Numbered from the stretch's first letter, positions 52,914 to 63,313 are shown. The stretch: 64,000 nucleotides of DNA from JAJRVM01 sp041752115 (GCA_041752115.1 JBGSHS010000373.1:1-64000); one strand, 5' to 3'. Program-made: numbers and translations. Notes: generated from the letters alone by a model not told the origin.

Positions 52914-55900
52914 GTGTCCCCAATGCTCATCCGCTGGAGTTGGGCATTCGCACTGGTCGCGATGCTGGTTCTGACCGCACGAAGTGGCTCGAGCAATCGC
53001 AGCGACCAGCTTTCGGTCAGCGATAGTCGCCCAGCGCAGCCAGAGGATGCTCCGGCCGCAGCGGAGACGTCACAGGATGCGGCAGGCGGCGAGTTCTTCG
53101 TGTTCGCCGCTCCGGAAGAACAGGGAGTGGTCGATCCCTTCACGGGCACGTTCGGCCTCACGCTTGTGGATCTTTCCGTGCCAACCGTGTCGGTCATTCT
53201 CGACCTGAAACGGTCGTATACTCCCTCCCTGGATTCGCCGGGCGTGTTGGGCCGTGGCTGGAGTTTGAACTGGCAGCCGGTCCTGGTCCGCGACCCGACA
53301 GGAACTCGCATCGTGGAGGCGGGCGGAGTGACGGAGTTCTGGGCCGAGGACGAACAGCAAACCGTGCTGCATTCGACTTCCGGGCAACAACTCACCTGGC
53401 AGGACGACTCAGCGACGCGAGTGCAAATCGACGGCACCCAGGACCTCTTTTCTGCCGCCGGGAAGCTCACCAAACGCATCGTACAGGGTGCGACTTTCAC
53501 ATTGCAGTACGACGACCAGCAGCGGCTCGTGCGCATCGACGGGCCTGACGCCGCGTACTTGCAGTATGACTATCCTGCGGCCGATACAATCCGCGTTCTG
53601 AGCTCGACCGGCGACGCGGTGACATACGTCCTGCAAGAGAAGCGTCTGGTACGTGTCGAACGCACGCCAGGTCTGCCAACCGACTACTCATACGACGAAG
53701 CGGGGCATCTGACGAAGATCGCGCATCCTCAGTTTGGAGCGGTCGAACTGACATACAACGCCGAGGGGCAGCCGACGACTCGTCGCTGGTCGGACGGATC
53801 GGTGGAACGCGTGGAACGTCCTGCCTCCAATACGGTCCGGTATGTCGCGGCCGACGGCAGTGTGACGCGCACCGTGTGCGATCCTGCCAGCGGTGTCACG
53901 ACCATCGTCGAACCGTCGGGGCGGAAGACCCAACTGCGTATGGACCGCAGCGGACGCATTGTCGAAGTGATCGATGGTGACGGCCATGCGACTCGGTTCA
54001 CTCACGATGACCAGGGACGGCTGCTGGGGGTAACGGGCGAGCAAGGCGATGCGATTGTCTGGCAGTATCGCGAGAACGAACGTGCGCCCTGCGGTGCACT
54101 TGGTCCGGGTGGCAGCGGCTATCAGGTGCAGCGAGACGAGAATGACCGTATCGCTCGCGTTGACAGAGGTGCCGCATCGCACACGACCTACCAGTACGAT
54201 CCGCAAGGACGGCCCACACGAATCGAGTCCACCGACGCGCCCGGGTTGTCGCTCGCCTATGATGCTGCAGGCCGAGTCGATCGTATCACCAATGCCGCCG
54301 GGACCTCCTCCAGCATAGAACGGGATGCACAGGGTAACATCACCCGCATTGTCGGCTTCGGGGGTGACGCGACGAGCTACACATACGACGACCAGCGGCG
54401 GGTGACGTCTGAGACCGATGCAAGTGGGGCAATCACGCGATATGAGTATACTTCCACTGGCTTGCTGCGATCGGTGACCGATCCGCGCGGCGGCACGACA
54501 CGGTATCAATACCAGGGCCGCTGCGTAACCGCCACAGATCCCACAGGACGTCAATCAACGACTCGCTACGACGCTGGCGGGCGGATCGTCAGCCGCAGGA
54601 CTCCGTCCGGCGCGGAGGAGCTGTTTGAATACGACGCAGCAGGAAATCTGACGCGGCAGTTAGACACTGCCGGCCGCCAGACGAGGTTCGAATACGACGC
54701 CAGCGGACGCACCACGGCCGTTACTGGTTTCGATGGTAGACGAACGAGTTACCGGTATGATCGCTCTGGAAACGTCCGCGAAACGGCCGATGCTCGCGGC
54801 CAACGGACCTTTTATGAGTACGACGCACACGGCCATCCGAGCAAGATGATTACCCCCGACGGCACTCAGCGTGTTCTCGAGATGGGGCCTCACGGCCCGC
54901 GCACGCAAGCCATCATTCCTGCAGAAGGAGCGCCGACAAGATTCGGCTATGACCTGCACGGCAATCTCGTCTCCGTCAGGCGCGGCAATCGCGTTGTGCA
55001 ACAATATCGCTACGACCAACTTGACCGGCTCGTGGAGGAAACGAACGATCGAGGTTTGAGAGTCCAATACGAGTACGACCTGCAGGGAGATTTGATCCGC
55101 TGGAGCAACTCGCTTGGCCAACGCGCGGCGATCGCGCGAGATCCGCTGGGCAGGCCGTTGTCACAAGCTGACGGTAACGGAGTGCAGGCTCAGTTTTCCT
55201 ACGACGCTGCCGGACATCTCACTTCTTCCATCGATCCGCTGCAGCAAACCACTCGCTGGACCTATGACACGGCAGGACAACTCACTGCCACCGTGCGTCC
55301 GTCCGGGCGTAGCGTGAACTACGAATATAACGCTGACGGCCAACTGACCGCAGCTCGCGTCGGCACTCGCCGCATCCGGCAGGTTGAACGGGATGAGGGA
55401 GGCAGGCCTGAACGCGTCCTTGACGCTTTGAATCGGGCGGCTGAAACGCGTTACGACACCGCCGGTCGCGTGGCGGCACGGACCTCACCGGACGGACAGA
55501 CGACCTCTTTTGTTTACTCGTCGTCGGGACAGCTGTTGGAAAAACGCCGGCCCGACGGGCGCACCATCGCGTACTTGTACGATGGCCACGGCAATGTGAC
55601 CTCGGTCGATGACGGCGAGTTCCCGGTGCGTTACAGCTATGACCAACTGGATCGACTGGTACGCATCGAATACCCGGCGATACGTCGCACGCTCTCACGC
55701 CGCTACGATCCTCAAACGGGATTGCTCGCGGAGTTCATTGACTCCGAAGGGCGCCATTTCCATTACCGGTACGACTCGTCGGACCGCTTGATCGCCCTGG
55801 AACTGCCCGGTCAAGGCACCTTCCAGTTCGCCTACGATGCGGCGGATCGTCTGGTCCGTATGGAGTATCCCAATGGGGTGGCCGGGCAGTGGGTCTACGA

Positions 55901-58900
55901 CTGCGCAGGACGCCTCGCGGGGGTCGTTTACCAGGATCGCGGCGGCCACGTGCTTGACGGAGCCTGGTACGAATACGACGCGGCAGGCAGGCCGGTACTG
56001 CAGCGAACGCTCGCCGGCCAGGTTCACTTCGCATACGATGTCGACGGCCGACTGATCGGGGAGAACCGAGAGGGATCGCCGGCCGTCGAGTTCGAGTATG
56101 ACGAACTGGGTTCGCGACAGGCGATGATCCGTGATGGCCAGCGCATGGAGTACACGTACGATGCCGCCAGCCAGTTGACGTCAGCCGGCGCAACTGGTTT
56201 CCAGTACGATGCCAACGGCAATATGATCGCTCGGATCGAAGGGACGGCGCAAACCCTATACAAGTATGACAGCGACAACCAGCTGATTGAGGTTCAACTG
56301 CCCGGTGGAAAGAGCGTTCGATTCGGGTACGCTCCGACCGGAGAGCGCATCTGGCGAGAAGACGAAAAGGGGCGCACGTATTACGTGACCGACGGGCTGC
56401 ATGTCTGGGCGGAGCTCGACAGCCAACTGCAACCCACGTCCTGTTATACACATGGTCCGCTGCTGGACAGGCCGTTGATGCTGACGCGCGGCGAGCAGGC
56501 GTATTATTATCACGCCGACGCCCTTGGTTCGATCACGGCTTTGAGCAATCAATCCGGAAAACTGGCGCAAATCTATCGCTACGATGCGTTTGGTAATACT
56601 CAGTCGGCTCGCGGAGCAAGCGTTGACAGTCCATTTCGCTTCACTGGGCGGCCGTGGGATCCGACGTTGCAGCTCTACTACTACCGCGCGCGATACTACG
56701 ACCCGCAAACGGGCCGGTTTCTCTCCGTCGACTCTGCCCCCATATCGATCGGCACGCCGCAAACGCTGGACGCGTATGCGTATGTCGACAATTCACCAAC
56801 ACGTTTTATCGATCCGTCGGGTGCGCAGCAAGAGCCTCCCTATCCCACAACAGAATCGGGCACCCTGCGGCTCCTGGAGTGGGGCGAGCAACAGGTGCGA
56901 CAGAACTCTCCGCCCATTCCTGCCAGAAGAATGCTCGCATCACGGATGCGGGAAAACGGTCGTCTGCCGACGGTCGAGGATCCTCTGTCGGTCGCAGTGC
57001 GGTATCCACGCAATGCGGTGCCGATCCGCCCCAACACACTGAGCAACGTAGAGCATACGCTCCGGGACATTGGCGGCCCCGCGGTGAGCGATGCGCCAGA
57101 AGTATGGTATCGCGACCACGTCCACCTGGACGGTTCGTCAAGTATTCCCCGGTCCGTTGTCGACGGCCGATCGCCCACGAGTGTTCGTCCGCAGCCGCAC
57201 GTAGGACGCAACACGCCGACTGTTGAGAGCCCGTTGACGGGAACGCATCCGCGGCCGCCGGGAGGCGCTCCGACACGAGTGCAGCCGCGCCCCGATGGTA
57301 CACCTTCCGGCGGTGGTACGCCCGGCGGAATGTCGGGCACCTGGTCGCAGGTAACCAACGCCGGGGGCCGCGCTCTGAGCATCGTGGGCCTCACCTACTC
57401 CGGACTCGACATTGGGGAGAAAATCATCAATGGACGACCTCCGAGCGAGATCGGCGGCACCGTCGGTTTCCACGCCACGACCCACCTGCTGACCGGCGTG
57501 TGGGCAGGACGAATCGGCGTCAACTTGACCTCCATGATTGCCGCCGGAACGGCCCCTGCCTGGGCTCCAGCCGCTCTGACGGTGGCAGGAATCGGCTTGG
57601 TGGCTGCCGCAGCCCCTTCGGCAGGTACGCAACTGGGCGAGATGGTGGTGTCGTACCAGCAGCGGCAACAGATTGAAGAGCGGCAGACGGCACTGGCCAA
57701 CAAGCTCAAGGAAGGGGAGTATGTCGCACGTTTCGCAGGCCAGGTCGCCGCATTGGAGGCGAAGAAACGCACAAGTGAGTTTTCCGCTACCGCGGCGGCT
57801 GGCTTGACGGCTGATGCGGCAACTCAGGCGACACGCGCTGAAAGTGCGCTCACGTTGCTTCAAGCCCTGCGGCCCGCGGAAGACCAGGATGCGATCGTGG
57901 AGCAGGTCAAGTCACTGCAGTCGGAAGCCGGCTCCCAGGCCGATGAAAGCGAGCAATTGGCCGATCAGGTTGTGCAGCGTCTGGCCACCGGAGCACCAGG
58001 AAGTGGGCCCATTGTCGATTCGCCGCAGGTGGCTGCCCTGGTTAGCGAGTGCGACGCGATGGTGGAAGCGATTGGTGGCAAGGTCGCTACCTGCCGCACC
58101 AAGAGCGATGGGATCGGCAGCCTCCTCATTCGACTCGATCAAGCCGGCGCCCAGCTCGCTCAGGCCGAAGCACTGCTGGGCCAGATCAATGCGGCGGTGG
58201 CCAAGGCCGACGCGCTCGCCGAATCGACGCGTCAGCAGGTCAACACCGCCCGAGGCCTGCGAGGAGAGGTTCTTGATCAGGCGCCGCGGCTGCGCGGCCA
58301 GATCCAGCTGCTCATCGACCAGCTGCAGGGCGTCAATGTGGAGGGGGCCACCGCCGTGCAGTTGAAGCTGAGTTTGCTGCGCGAACGGGTCGATGCGTTG
58401 GCGAAGTTTGAAACAGCGGTAAATGAGCAGTTTCCCGACCAGGCGGCAGCACATGCGACAACGGCCCGTTTGGCACGCGGCACGGCCATGTCGGTGATGG
58501 ACCAAATCCGTCTGAGCGTCCCTGCCGACGTGACATCATCCGACGACGCGACAGCTCGTGCCGAGGCGGCACACCAACGTGCGCTTGCGGCATTGCTGGC
58601 GCTGCTCAGTCGCATTCGTGCCAGCCAGTCGCCGGGACCGAACGACTTGGCCGATGACAACAGCCAGACACCAGACGACTCCACCGATATCTCCGAGGGC
58701 GAACCACAGGACGGGCCGACAGAATCTGATCTCGATGCGTTAGGACAGATGGTTAATCCCCCAGATCGCACTGAGGGCGATCCACCGCCAGATGACCTTG
58801 ATCTACTCGGCCAATCGGTTCGGCCTCCGAGCCGAATTGGCGACCGGCCTCAGAGCCGCGATGCGCTTGACGCGATCGTGGGAGACGATACGGGGCCAGG

Positions 58901-59480
58901 TCAGGAAGGCATTGCGGAGCCGGTCGAGCCTGAAGGACCCGTCGAGCCCGAACCGTGGCCGGAGCCACAACCACAACCGCAGCCGCAACCACAGCCCGAC
59001 CGAGGCCTTCAGCCATCAGGCCAGTATTCGCCCGTCCGGGTGCAAGGGGGGCTTGCGCCGAGCTGGCGGAACCAACTGGCAGCTCAAATCCAGGCTTCGG
59101 GCACGCGGGTACAAATCAATGGCTCGACGCTCCAGATGTCGATCAGCGCGCGCGGTGAAGTGAGCATCAGTAACGGGTCCTTTGTCTTCGCTGTTCAAGA
59201 GCAAGGGGCACAACTAGGATTGAACCTGACCGTACAGTTCATGCCACGGTCCATATCCACGCAACCGGGAACAAAGATCCCTGCTCGCGTCGACGGAACC
59301 GTCGCGCTGCAGGCTGGAGGCGGCGCCAATATCTGGAATAACAGTGGCCGTGGTGGGGGTCAAAACACTGGCTCGTTTTCCGCGATTCGGCAGAACGACG
59401 GTTCCTGGTTAGTCATCGTGAGAACGCCATCTTCGAGTAACGCGCAGTTCTTGTCCGTCATTCAATGGCAGCTGAGATGA
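52914..59480 (+). CDS. Large secreted RHS-repeat protein with long atypical tail
   Basis: 2188 residues from a GTG with GAGGAGG eight bases upstream; an ATG follows three codons later. A signal or anchor segment (RWSWAFALVAMLVLTA) is followed by a DUF6531-like entry (VVDPFTGTFGLTLVDLSVPT, GRGWSLNW). Dozens of YD repeats (for example YDAAGRVDRIT, YEYDLQGDLIRWSN) run up to the RHS core motif LYYYRARYYDPQTGRFLSVD at about residue 1253. The remaining about 930 residues are unusual: a Pro/Arg linker, a hydrophobic Gly/Ala segment (~1529-1575), a long helical region (~1580-1910), an acidic Pro/Gln stretch (EPQPQPQPQPQPDRG, ~2010-2030) and a beta-rich end domain. No nuclease or other toxin motif is recognised, and no immunity-like gene follows. 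Confidence 0.9.
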   Translation: MSPMLIRWSWAFALVAMLVLTARSGSSNRSDQLSVSDSRPAQPEDAPAAAETSQDAAGGEFFVFAAPEEQGVVDPFTGTFGLTLVDLSVPTVSVILDLKRSYTPSLDSPGVLGRGWSLNWQPVLVRDPTGTRIVEAGGVTEFWAEDEQQTVLHSTSGQQLTWQDDSATRVQIDGTQDLFSAAGKLTKRIVQGATFTLQYDDQQRLVRIDGPDAAYLQYDYPAADTIRVLSSTGDAVTYVLQEKRLVRVERTPGLPTDYSYDEAGHLTKIAHPQFGAVELTYNAEGQPTTRRWSDGSVERVERPASNTVRYVAADGSVTRTVCDPASGVTTIVEPSGRKTQLRMDRSGRIVEVIDGDGHATRFTHDDQGRLLGVTGEQGDAIVWQYRENERAPCGALGPGGSGYQVQRDENDRIARVDRGAASHTTYQYDPQGRPTRIESTDAPGLSLAYDAAGRVDRITNAAGTSSSIERDAQGNITRIVGFGGDATSYTYDDQRRVTSETDASGAITRYEYTSTGLLRSVTDPRGGTTRYQYQGRCVTATDPTGRQSTTRYDAGGRIVSRRTPSGAEELFEYDAAGNLTRQLDTAGRQTRFEYDASGRTTAVTGFDGRRTSYRYDRSGNVRETADARGQRTFYEYDAHGHPSKMITPDGTQRVLEMGPHGPRTQAIIPAEGAPTRFGYDLHGNLVSVRRGNRVVQQYRYDQLDRLVEETNDRGLRVQYEYDLQGDLIRWSNSLGQRAAIARDPLGRPLSQADGNGVQAQFSYDAAGHLTSSIDPLQQTTRWTYDTAGQLTATVRPSGRSVNYEYNADGQLTAARVGTRRIRQVERDEGGRPERVLDALNRAAETRYDTAGRVAARTSPDGQTTSFVYSSSGQLLEKRRPDGRTIAYLYDGHGNVTSVDDGEFPVRYSYDQLDRLVRIEYPAIRRTLSRRYDPQTGLLAEFIDSEGRHFHYRYDSSDRLIALELPGQGTFQFAYDAADRLVRMEYPNGVAGQWVYDCAGRLAGVVYQDRGGHVLDGAWYEYDAAGRPVLQRTLAGQVHFAYDVDGRLIGENREGSPAVEFEYDELGSRQAMIRDGQRMEYTYDAASQLTSAGATGFQYDANGNMIARIEGTAQTLYKYDSDNQLIEVQLPGGKSVRFGYAPTGERIWREDEKGRTYYVTDGLHVWAELDSQLQPTSCYTHGPLLDRPLMLTRGEQAYYYHADALGSITALSNQSGKLAQIYRYDAFGNTQSARGASVDSPFRFTGRPWDPTLQLYYYRARYYDPQTGRFLSVDSAPISIGTPQTLDAYAYVDNSPTRFIDPSGAQQEPPYPTTESGTLRLLEWGEQQVRQNSPPIPARRMLASRMRENGRLPTVEDPLSVAVRYPRNAVPIRPNTLSNVEHTLRDIGGPAVSDAPEVWYRDHVHLDGSSSIPRSVVDGRSPTSVRPQPHVGRNTPTVESPLTGTHPRPPGGAPTRVQPRPDGTPSGGGTPGGMSGTWSQVTNAGGRALSIVGLTYSGLDIGEKIINGRPPSEIGGTVGFHATTHLLTGVWAGRIGVNLTSMIAAGTAPAWAPAALTVAGIGLVAAAAPSAGTQLGEMVVSYQQRQQIEERQTALANKLKEGEYVARFAGQVAALEAKKRTSEFSATAAAGLTADAATQATRAESALTLLQALRPAEDQDAIVEQVKSLQSEAGSQADESEQLADQVVQRLATGAPGSGPIVDSPQVAALVSECDAMVEAIGGKVATCRTKSDGIGSLLIRLDQAGAQLAQAEALLGQINAAVAKADALAESTRQQVNTARGLRGEVLDQAPRLRGQIQLLIDQLQGVNVEGATAVQLKLSLLRERVDALAKFETAVNEQFPDQAAAHATTARLARGTAMSVMDQIRLSVPADVTSSDDATARAEAAHQRALAALLALLSRIRASQSPGPNDLADDNSQTPDDSTDISEGEPQDGPTESDLDALGQMVNPPDRTEGDPPPDDLDLLGQSVRPPSRIGDRPQSRDALDAIVGDDTGPGQEGIAEPVEPEGPVEPEPWPEPQPQPQPQPQPDRGLQPSGQYSPVRVQGGLAPSWRNQLAAQIQASGTRVQINGSTLQMSISARGEVSISNGSFVFAVQEQGAQLGLNLTVQFMPRSISTQPGTKIPARVDGTVALQAGGGANIWNNSGRGGGQNTGSFSAIRQNDGSWLVIVRTPSSSNAQFLSVIQWQLR

Positions 59481-59507
59481 AGCATAAGGGGAAAAAAGCA
59501 TCCGCGT

Positions 59508-59560
59508 TTCTCTTGTAGCCACGCTCGCGCAGAGCGTGGGAATCCGCTCGCCGTCTGGCG
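59508..59560 (+). repeat. REP-like two-hairpin intergenic repeat, copy 2
   Basis: 53 bases, 28 bases after the RHS stop, matching copy 1 (25538-25590) in the opposite orientation at 50 of 53 positions. The hairpins CCACGCTC/GAGCGTGG and CGCC-GTCT-GGCG are kept. It may double as a transcription stop for the RHS gene. Confidence 0.75.
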
Positions 59561-59684
59561 ACGTTAACTACAACCACGAAAGTCATCCTTCGGCGATCCG
59601 GAGGTATACGCACGCGAGCTCGCATGGAGGACGCGATGTGCTGCGTTCTGATGCGTGACGCACGACCCATGAGGATATAGCCCG

Positions 59685-61559
59685 ATGGAATGTCTACTGT
59701 GCCGACAGCATCGATGGCCACTGCTGCTCGTCCTGGCGATAGCGTGGTCGAGCAGGTCTTTGTGGACGAACGGACCGGCGGCTTCAGCGTCCGCAGCCGC
59801 AGACGACTCGCCAGCCTGGGAGTTTCGTGGAGTGATTCCCGGCCAGACCAGCGAAGCGGAGCTGCTGGCTGATGCTAATTGGGGCCAGCCGCAGGACAGA
59901 AGTTCGGCCGCTGGCGGTTTGACGATACTCCAGTACACGATCATGAAACACGACGTGCGCGTGACGCTCCGCGACAAGAAGGTGATCGCAATCGACATCA
60001 TCTTGCCGGACGGAGTCAACCTGGAAAAGGCAGCTAAGTCGTTTCAGCTGAAGGATCCACTGCCGGCAGCAGCACTTCCCGAAGAGGCGCAGTTGGGACC
60101 AGCCGTGTCGGATACGCTCCGGCCACAGAGATATGCCCCCGACGGCGCCGTGGTGTTTGTGCGCGAGAGTGAGGGAACGCAGAAGGCGGAACGAGTTCGG
60201 TTCTATTGGCCAGATGCTGCTCCGTCCACGCCGCCAGAGAGCACGGATCAGCCGTCGGTGAATCTCGCCACTCTGCCCGTATGGAAGTACCGCGGCATCC
60301 AGCCAGGGCTCTCCAAAAAGGAGACGTTGTTGGCCGATCCGCAGTGGAGTAAACCGCTCAAACGAGAGAGCGGCGCTCCGACCGAGGAGACGCTGCACTA
60401 TCGGGTGAGCAATGCGGACGTGGTCGTGTTTCTGCGCGATGAGATCGTCCGTACGGTTGATCTTCAGCTGACCGACAACGCCACTCTTGCGCAAGTCTCA
60501 CAGAAGTTCAAGCTGACTGGACAACTGCCCGATCAACCGCTTCCCCCTCTGGCACGCATGGGTCCTCGGGTCCCCCGACTTCTGGAGGCTCGGCAGTTCT
60601 CCTGCGGACGCGTCATTGTCTATGTCGACGGGAGTACGAGTCCCGAAGTAGTTCGCCGCGTCCGGTTCTACGGGCCAGCCATTGTCGCCCGCTTGTTCAA
60701 GAACACGCTCGGCATGACGATGAAGTGGATTCCCGCCGGCGATTTCCGCATGGGGAGCCACGAATCAGCGGCCGACGTGCATCGGCTGTTCGACGTCGAC
60801 AATGAGCGGGCCGAGGCGGAACACCCACAGCACCCGGTGAGCGTCACACGACCATTTTACATGTCGGCTCATGAAACCACCGTGAACCAGTTCCGCCAGT
60901 TCGTCAGGGAGGCTGAATACCATGTGGAGGCACAATCGGCGCCGCAAGAAGGGGTCAAAGACGTGGTTGCACGCATCGGTGGTGGGACGTGGGAAGAACC
61001 GGGCTTTCCGCAAACGCATTCGCAGCCCGTGGTGAGCGTCTCCTGGCACGATGCCGTGGCTTTCTGCCAATGGTTGAGCAAGAAAGAAGACCGCGAGTAT
61101 CGCCTGCCAACCGAAGCAGAATGGGAGTACGCCTGCCGCGCCGGTACGACCGGCCGCTACTCGAGCGGCGAAGAACCAGAATCACTGGTCAGGGTGGCCA
61201 ACGTACTCGACATGAATGCCTACGAACAGGACTCCAGTGCCACCGGCTACATCCATGCCCGCGATGGCTACGCTTTCACTTCTCCGGTCGGCCGCTTTCG
61301 CCCCAACGCCTTCGGGCTCTACGACATGCACGGCAACGCCTGGGAATGGTGTCAAGACTGGTATCAGGCGGACTACTACGCGAGCAGCCCTCGCCCAGAT
61401 CCCCCAGGACCTCGCTCGGGTAACAAGCGAGTCTTTCGCGGCGGGTGCTGGTTCTGAGGGGCCGGCTTCCAACGCGCCGCGGTCCGCGGCGCAGGGCTCC
61501 CCGACTCGCACGCCAGCAATGTCGGATTCCGCGTCGTGTGTGAAGTTCCGCAAGAGTGA
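59685..61559 (+). CDS. Duplicated unknown domain plus FGE/sulfatase-modifying-factor domain, with in-frame TGA
   Basis: Read from the ATG at 59685. A signal-like N-terminus (WPLLLVLAIAWSSRSLW) is followed by two copies of an unknown domain of about 135 residues (PAWEFRGVIPGQTSEAELLAD at 43; PVWKYRGIQPGLSKKETLLAD at 196). The FGE-like domain starts at about 338 (GMTMKWIPAGDFRMGSHES, YRLPTEAEWEYACRAGTTGRY, DMHGNAWEWCQDWY). The frame meets TGA at 61455-61457 after RGGCWF, yet continues in frame as GAGFQRAAVRGAGLPDSHAS and NVGFRVVCEVPQE, the normal FGE end, to a second TGA at 61557-61559. The first TGA lies where human FGE has catalytic Cys336. Nonsense mutation, sequencing error and selenocysteine are all possible; without recoding the product is 590 residues. 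Confidence 0.85.
61458..61502 (+). promoter_or_regulatory. SECIS-like stem-loop after the in-frame TGA
   Basis: Sixteen bases after the TGA comes a perfect 8-bp stem GCGCCGCG/CGCGGCGC with loop GTC, enclosed by GGGG/CCCC outer arms. The apical loop is 24 bases from the TGA and begins with G, matching my recollection of bacterial SECIS geometry (about 16-37 bases, G at the loop start). GC-rich DNA forms such hairpins easily, so this is only suggestive. Confidence 0.3.
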
Positions 61560-61624
61560 CCGGTCAATGGGTGTAGCAGACGAAGCTCACCTTGCCATCG
61601 GCAACTCCAGAAGCAGACAACACT

Positions 61625-63313
61625 TCACCTGTGTCCGTGATGGAAATCAACTGGCCGAGATACGGTTATTGCTCCGACATTCTTTTCAACGGCAACCGTG
61701 GTGCAAGTAGGATCCACGACGATCGTCGCCGGCTTGTTCCGGAAGACATTATCGGAAAAGACGATGTCATGCCCATGGGGAGCAAACGTGACCGCTTCGT
61801 CGGGACAATGCTCTCCCAGCTGAAAGACATTGTTGCGGACGATGACCGGTCCGTAAGTCCCGTCCTGTTGATAGAGGGTGAAATAGAGCTCGGGAAACTG
61901 ACCCGGCTGAGCCGTCTGAAAGGCGATTCGGCCGGTCGTGAGCGCAGGGTCGTTCTTCGTCGTGTTGTTGACGAACACGTTATTGGTCATTACGAAATTG
62001 ACAGGTTGATTGATCCACGCTCCACGTCCACCACCACGAAACGTGTTGCCGGTGATCGTCACATCCTGGCAGCTCTTCTCCACGCTCATCACCCGGCTGC
62101 CATTGGTTCCGTCGACGATGTTCCCGACTACCGTCGCCGTGCGGCAGTACTCCGCCAGAAAAAAGGCTCCCATGCGACTGCCCAGGATGTGGTTGTGCGC
62201 GAAGATAATGTCGCTACACCGCTGAATGTGCATCGTGTCTCCCAAGGCGCTGAGCTGACAGCCGGTGACGTGTACGCCCTTCACCCCCACGAGGTCAAAT
62301 GCTCCTTTGCCTGGTCCGCTGAGTGTGGGCGCGTAAGCTGCGAGATAGGCCGCATGCAGATCGTGAACGAGCTGTCCCGATCCATCATCCTTGAAGGTAA
62401 TCGCAGGACCATGAGGCTGGTCGGCAACCTTAATGAAGTCGGATGCTGATTCGGTCACGAAGTACTGTCGACCGCGAACCAGGTTCGTCGGCAGTTGACT
62501 GCCCATGAACGTCACGGCGTCATGCGGTTCAATCGTCGCACTGACGGGGATCGGGTTGGCGGTGTTGTCGAACCGGACCTGCTCGCTTCCCGCCGTCATG
62601 GAAACCTGTCGCATCAGATCCGAGCGAAAGTACTTGCGTGCTCGATCGACTTCCCACTGCTTGTAGGCTTCGGGGTAAGTCATGATCTGCCACAGATAGC
62701 CGTAGTCCCACATGAACTTGCCACTGCGCAGCAAAGTACAGTGGTCGATGGCCACACGCTGCGCCCAGATCGTGACGTCGCGTTCATTTGAGGCGTCATA
62801 GAGACCGTGGACTCCAATCACGGCTCCGGCGATGCCATCCGCTTGAATGTCCCGAAATATGACGTCGTGCGTACCTCCTTCCCGGGTCGTAGTAATCTCG
62901 ATTCCCTTGGTATTCGCCTGCGGCTCCCAGGCATTTTCCCGAAGAGCAGGATCAAAGACATGTCCCCGGAACTCACCGCCAAACCAGGTGAAATGCGAGA
63001 CATTCTCCCCGGCAAACAGAACAATGCGTGCCTCCGCGGGAATGTCTTTGGGGAGGATAAACCTTGCACCATACGCAGTGATCGTCGTGTCAGAAACGAG
63101 CGGGATGGGCTCTGCACCGTCGAGATAGTAATCTCCTGGCGGGACGGTGACCACACCGCCCCTCTCCAACAGCGCGACGAGTTTCCCCCTGTCGTCGCCG
63201 CAGGCCACTGCGGAAATGAACAACATGACAATGGCCGTGCCGTGTACTCCCATCCGCCAAAGGCGTATACTGCGAGTCGTTGTCACTGACGGTAAATCGC
63301 GTGCTGATCCCAT
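61625..63313 (-). CDS. Secreted right-handed parallel beta-helix protein
   Basis: 562 residues with a signal peptide (GTAIVMLFISAVACGDD). VVTVPPGDYYLDG and TTITAYGARFI open a beta-helix typical of polysaccharide lyases and pectate-lyase-like proteins. Later coils read VHVTGCQLSALGDTMHIQRC, IIFAHNHILGS, ATVVGNIVDGTNGSRVM, VTITGNTFRGGG and FVMTNNVFVNN. A middle insertion (about 200-310) has TFMGSQLPTNLVRGRQYFV, a tailspike-like look. Catalytic residues cannot be assigned. M21 is an alternative start. It converges on the FGE-like gene and is divergent from the next beta-helix gene. Confidence 0.85.
   Translation of the reverse strand: MGSARDLPSVTTTRSIRLWRMGVHGTAIVMLFISAVACGDDRGKLVALLERGGVVTVPPGDYYLDGAEPIPLVSDTTITAYGARFILPKDIPAEARIVLFAGENVSHFTWFGGEFRGHVFDPALRENAWEPQANTKGIEITTTREGGTHDVIFRDIQADGIAGAVIGVHGLYDASNERDVTIWAQRVAIDHCTLLRSGKFMWDYGYLWQIMTYPEAYKQWEVDRARKYFRSDLMRQVSMTAGSEQVRFDNTANPIPVSATIEPHDAVTFMGSQLPTNLVRGRQYFVTESASDFIKVADQPHGPAITFKDDGSGQLVHDLHAAYLAAYAPTLSGPGKGAFDLVGVKGVHVTGCQLSALGDTMHIQRCSDIIFAHNHILGSRMGAFFLAEYCRTATVVGNIVDGTNGSRVMSVEKSCQDVTITGNTFRGGGRGAWINQPVNFVMTNNVFVNNTTKNDPALTTGRIAFQTAQPGQFPELYFTLYQQDGTYGPVIVRNNVFQLGEHCPDEAVTFAPHGHDIVFSDNVFRNKPATIVVDPTCTTVAVEKNVGAITVSRPVDFHHGHR

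Noticed and set aside
52427..53536. Minus-strand frame of 369 codons overlapping the start of the RHS gene
   Set aside because: Ser/Cys/Pro-rich translation opposite real YD-repeat coding; no ribosome site.
52914..61559. RHS gene plus FGE-like gene as a toxin-immunity pair
   Set aside because: The downstream protein is large, exported and FGE-like, unlike an immunity protein, and a REP-like repeat separates the two.
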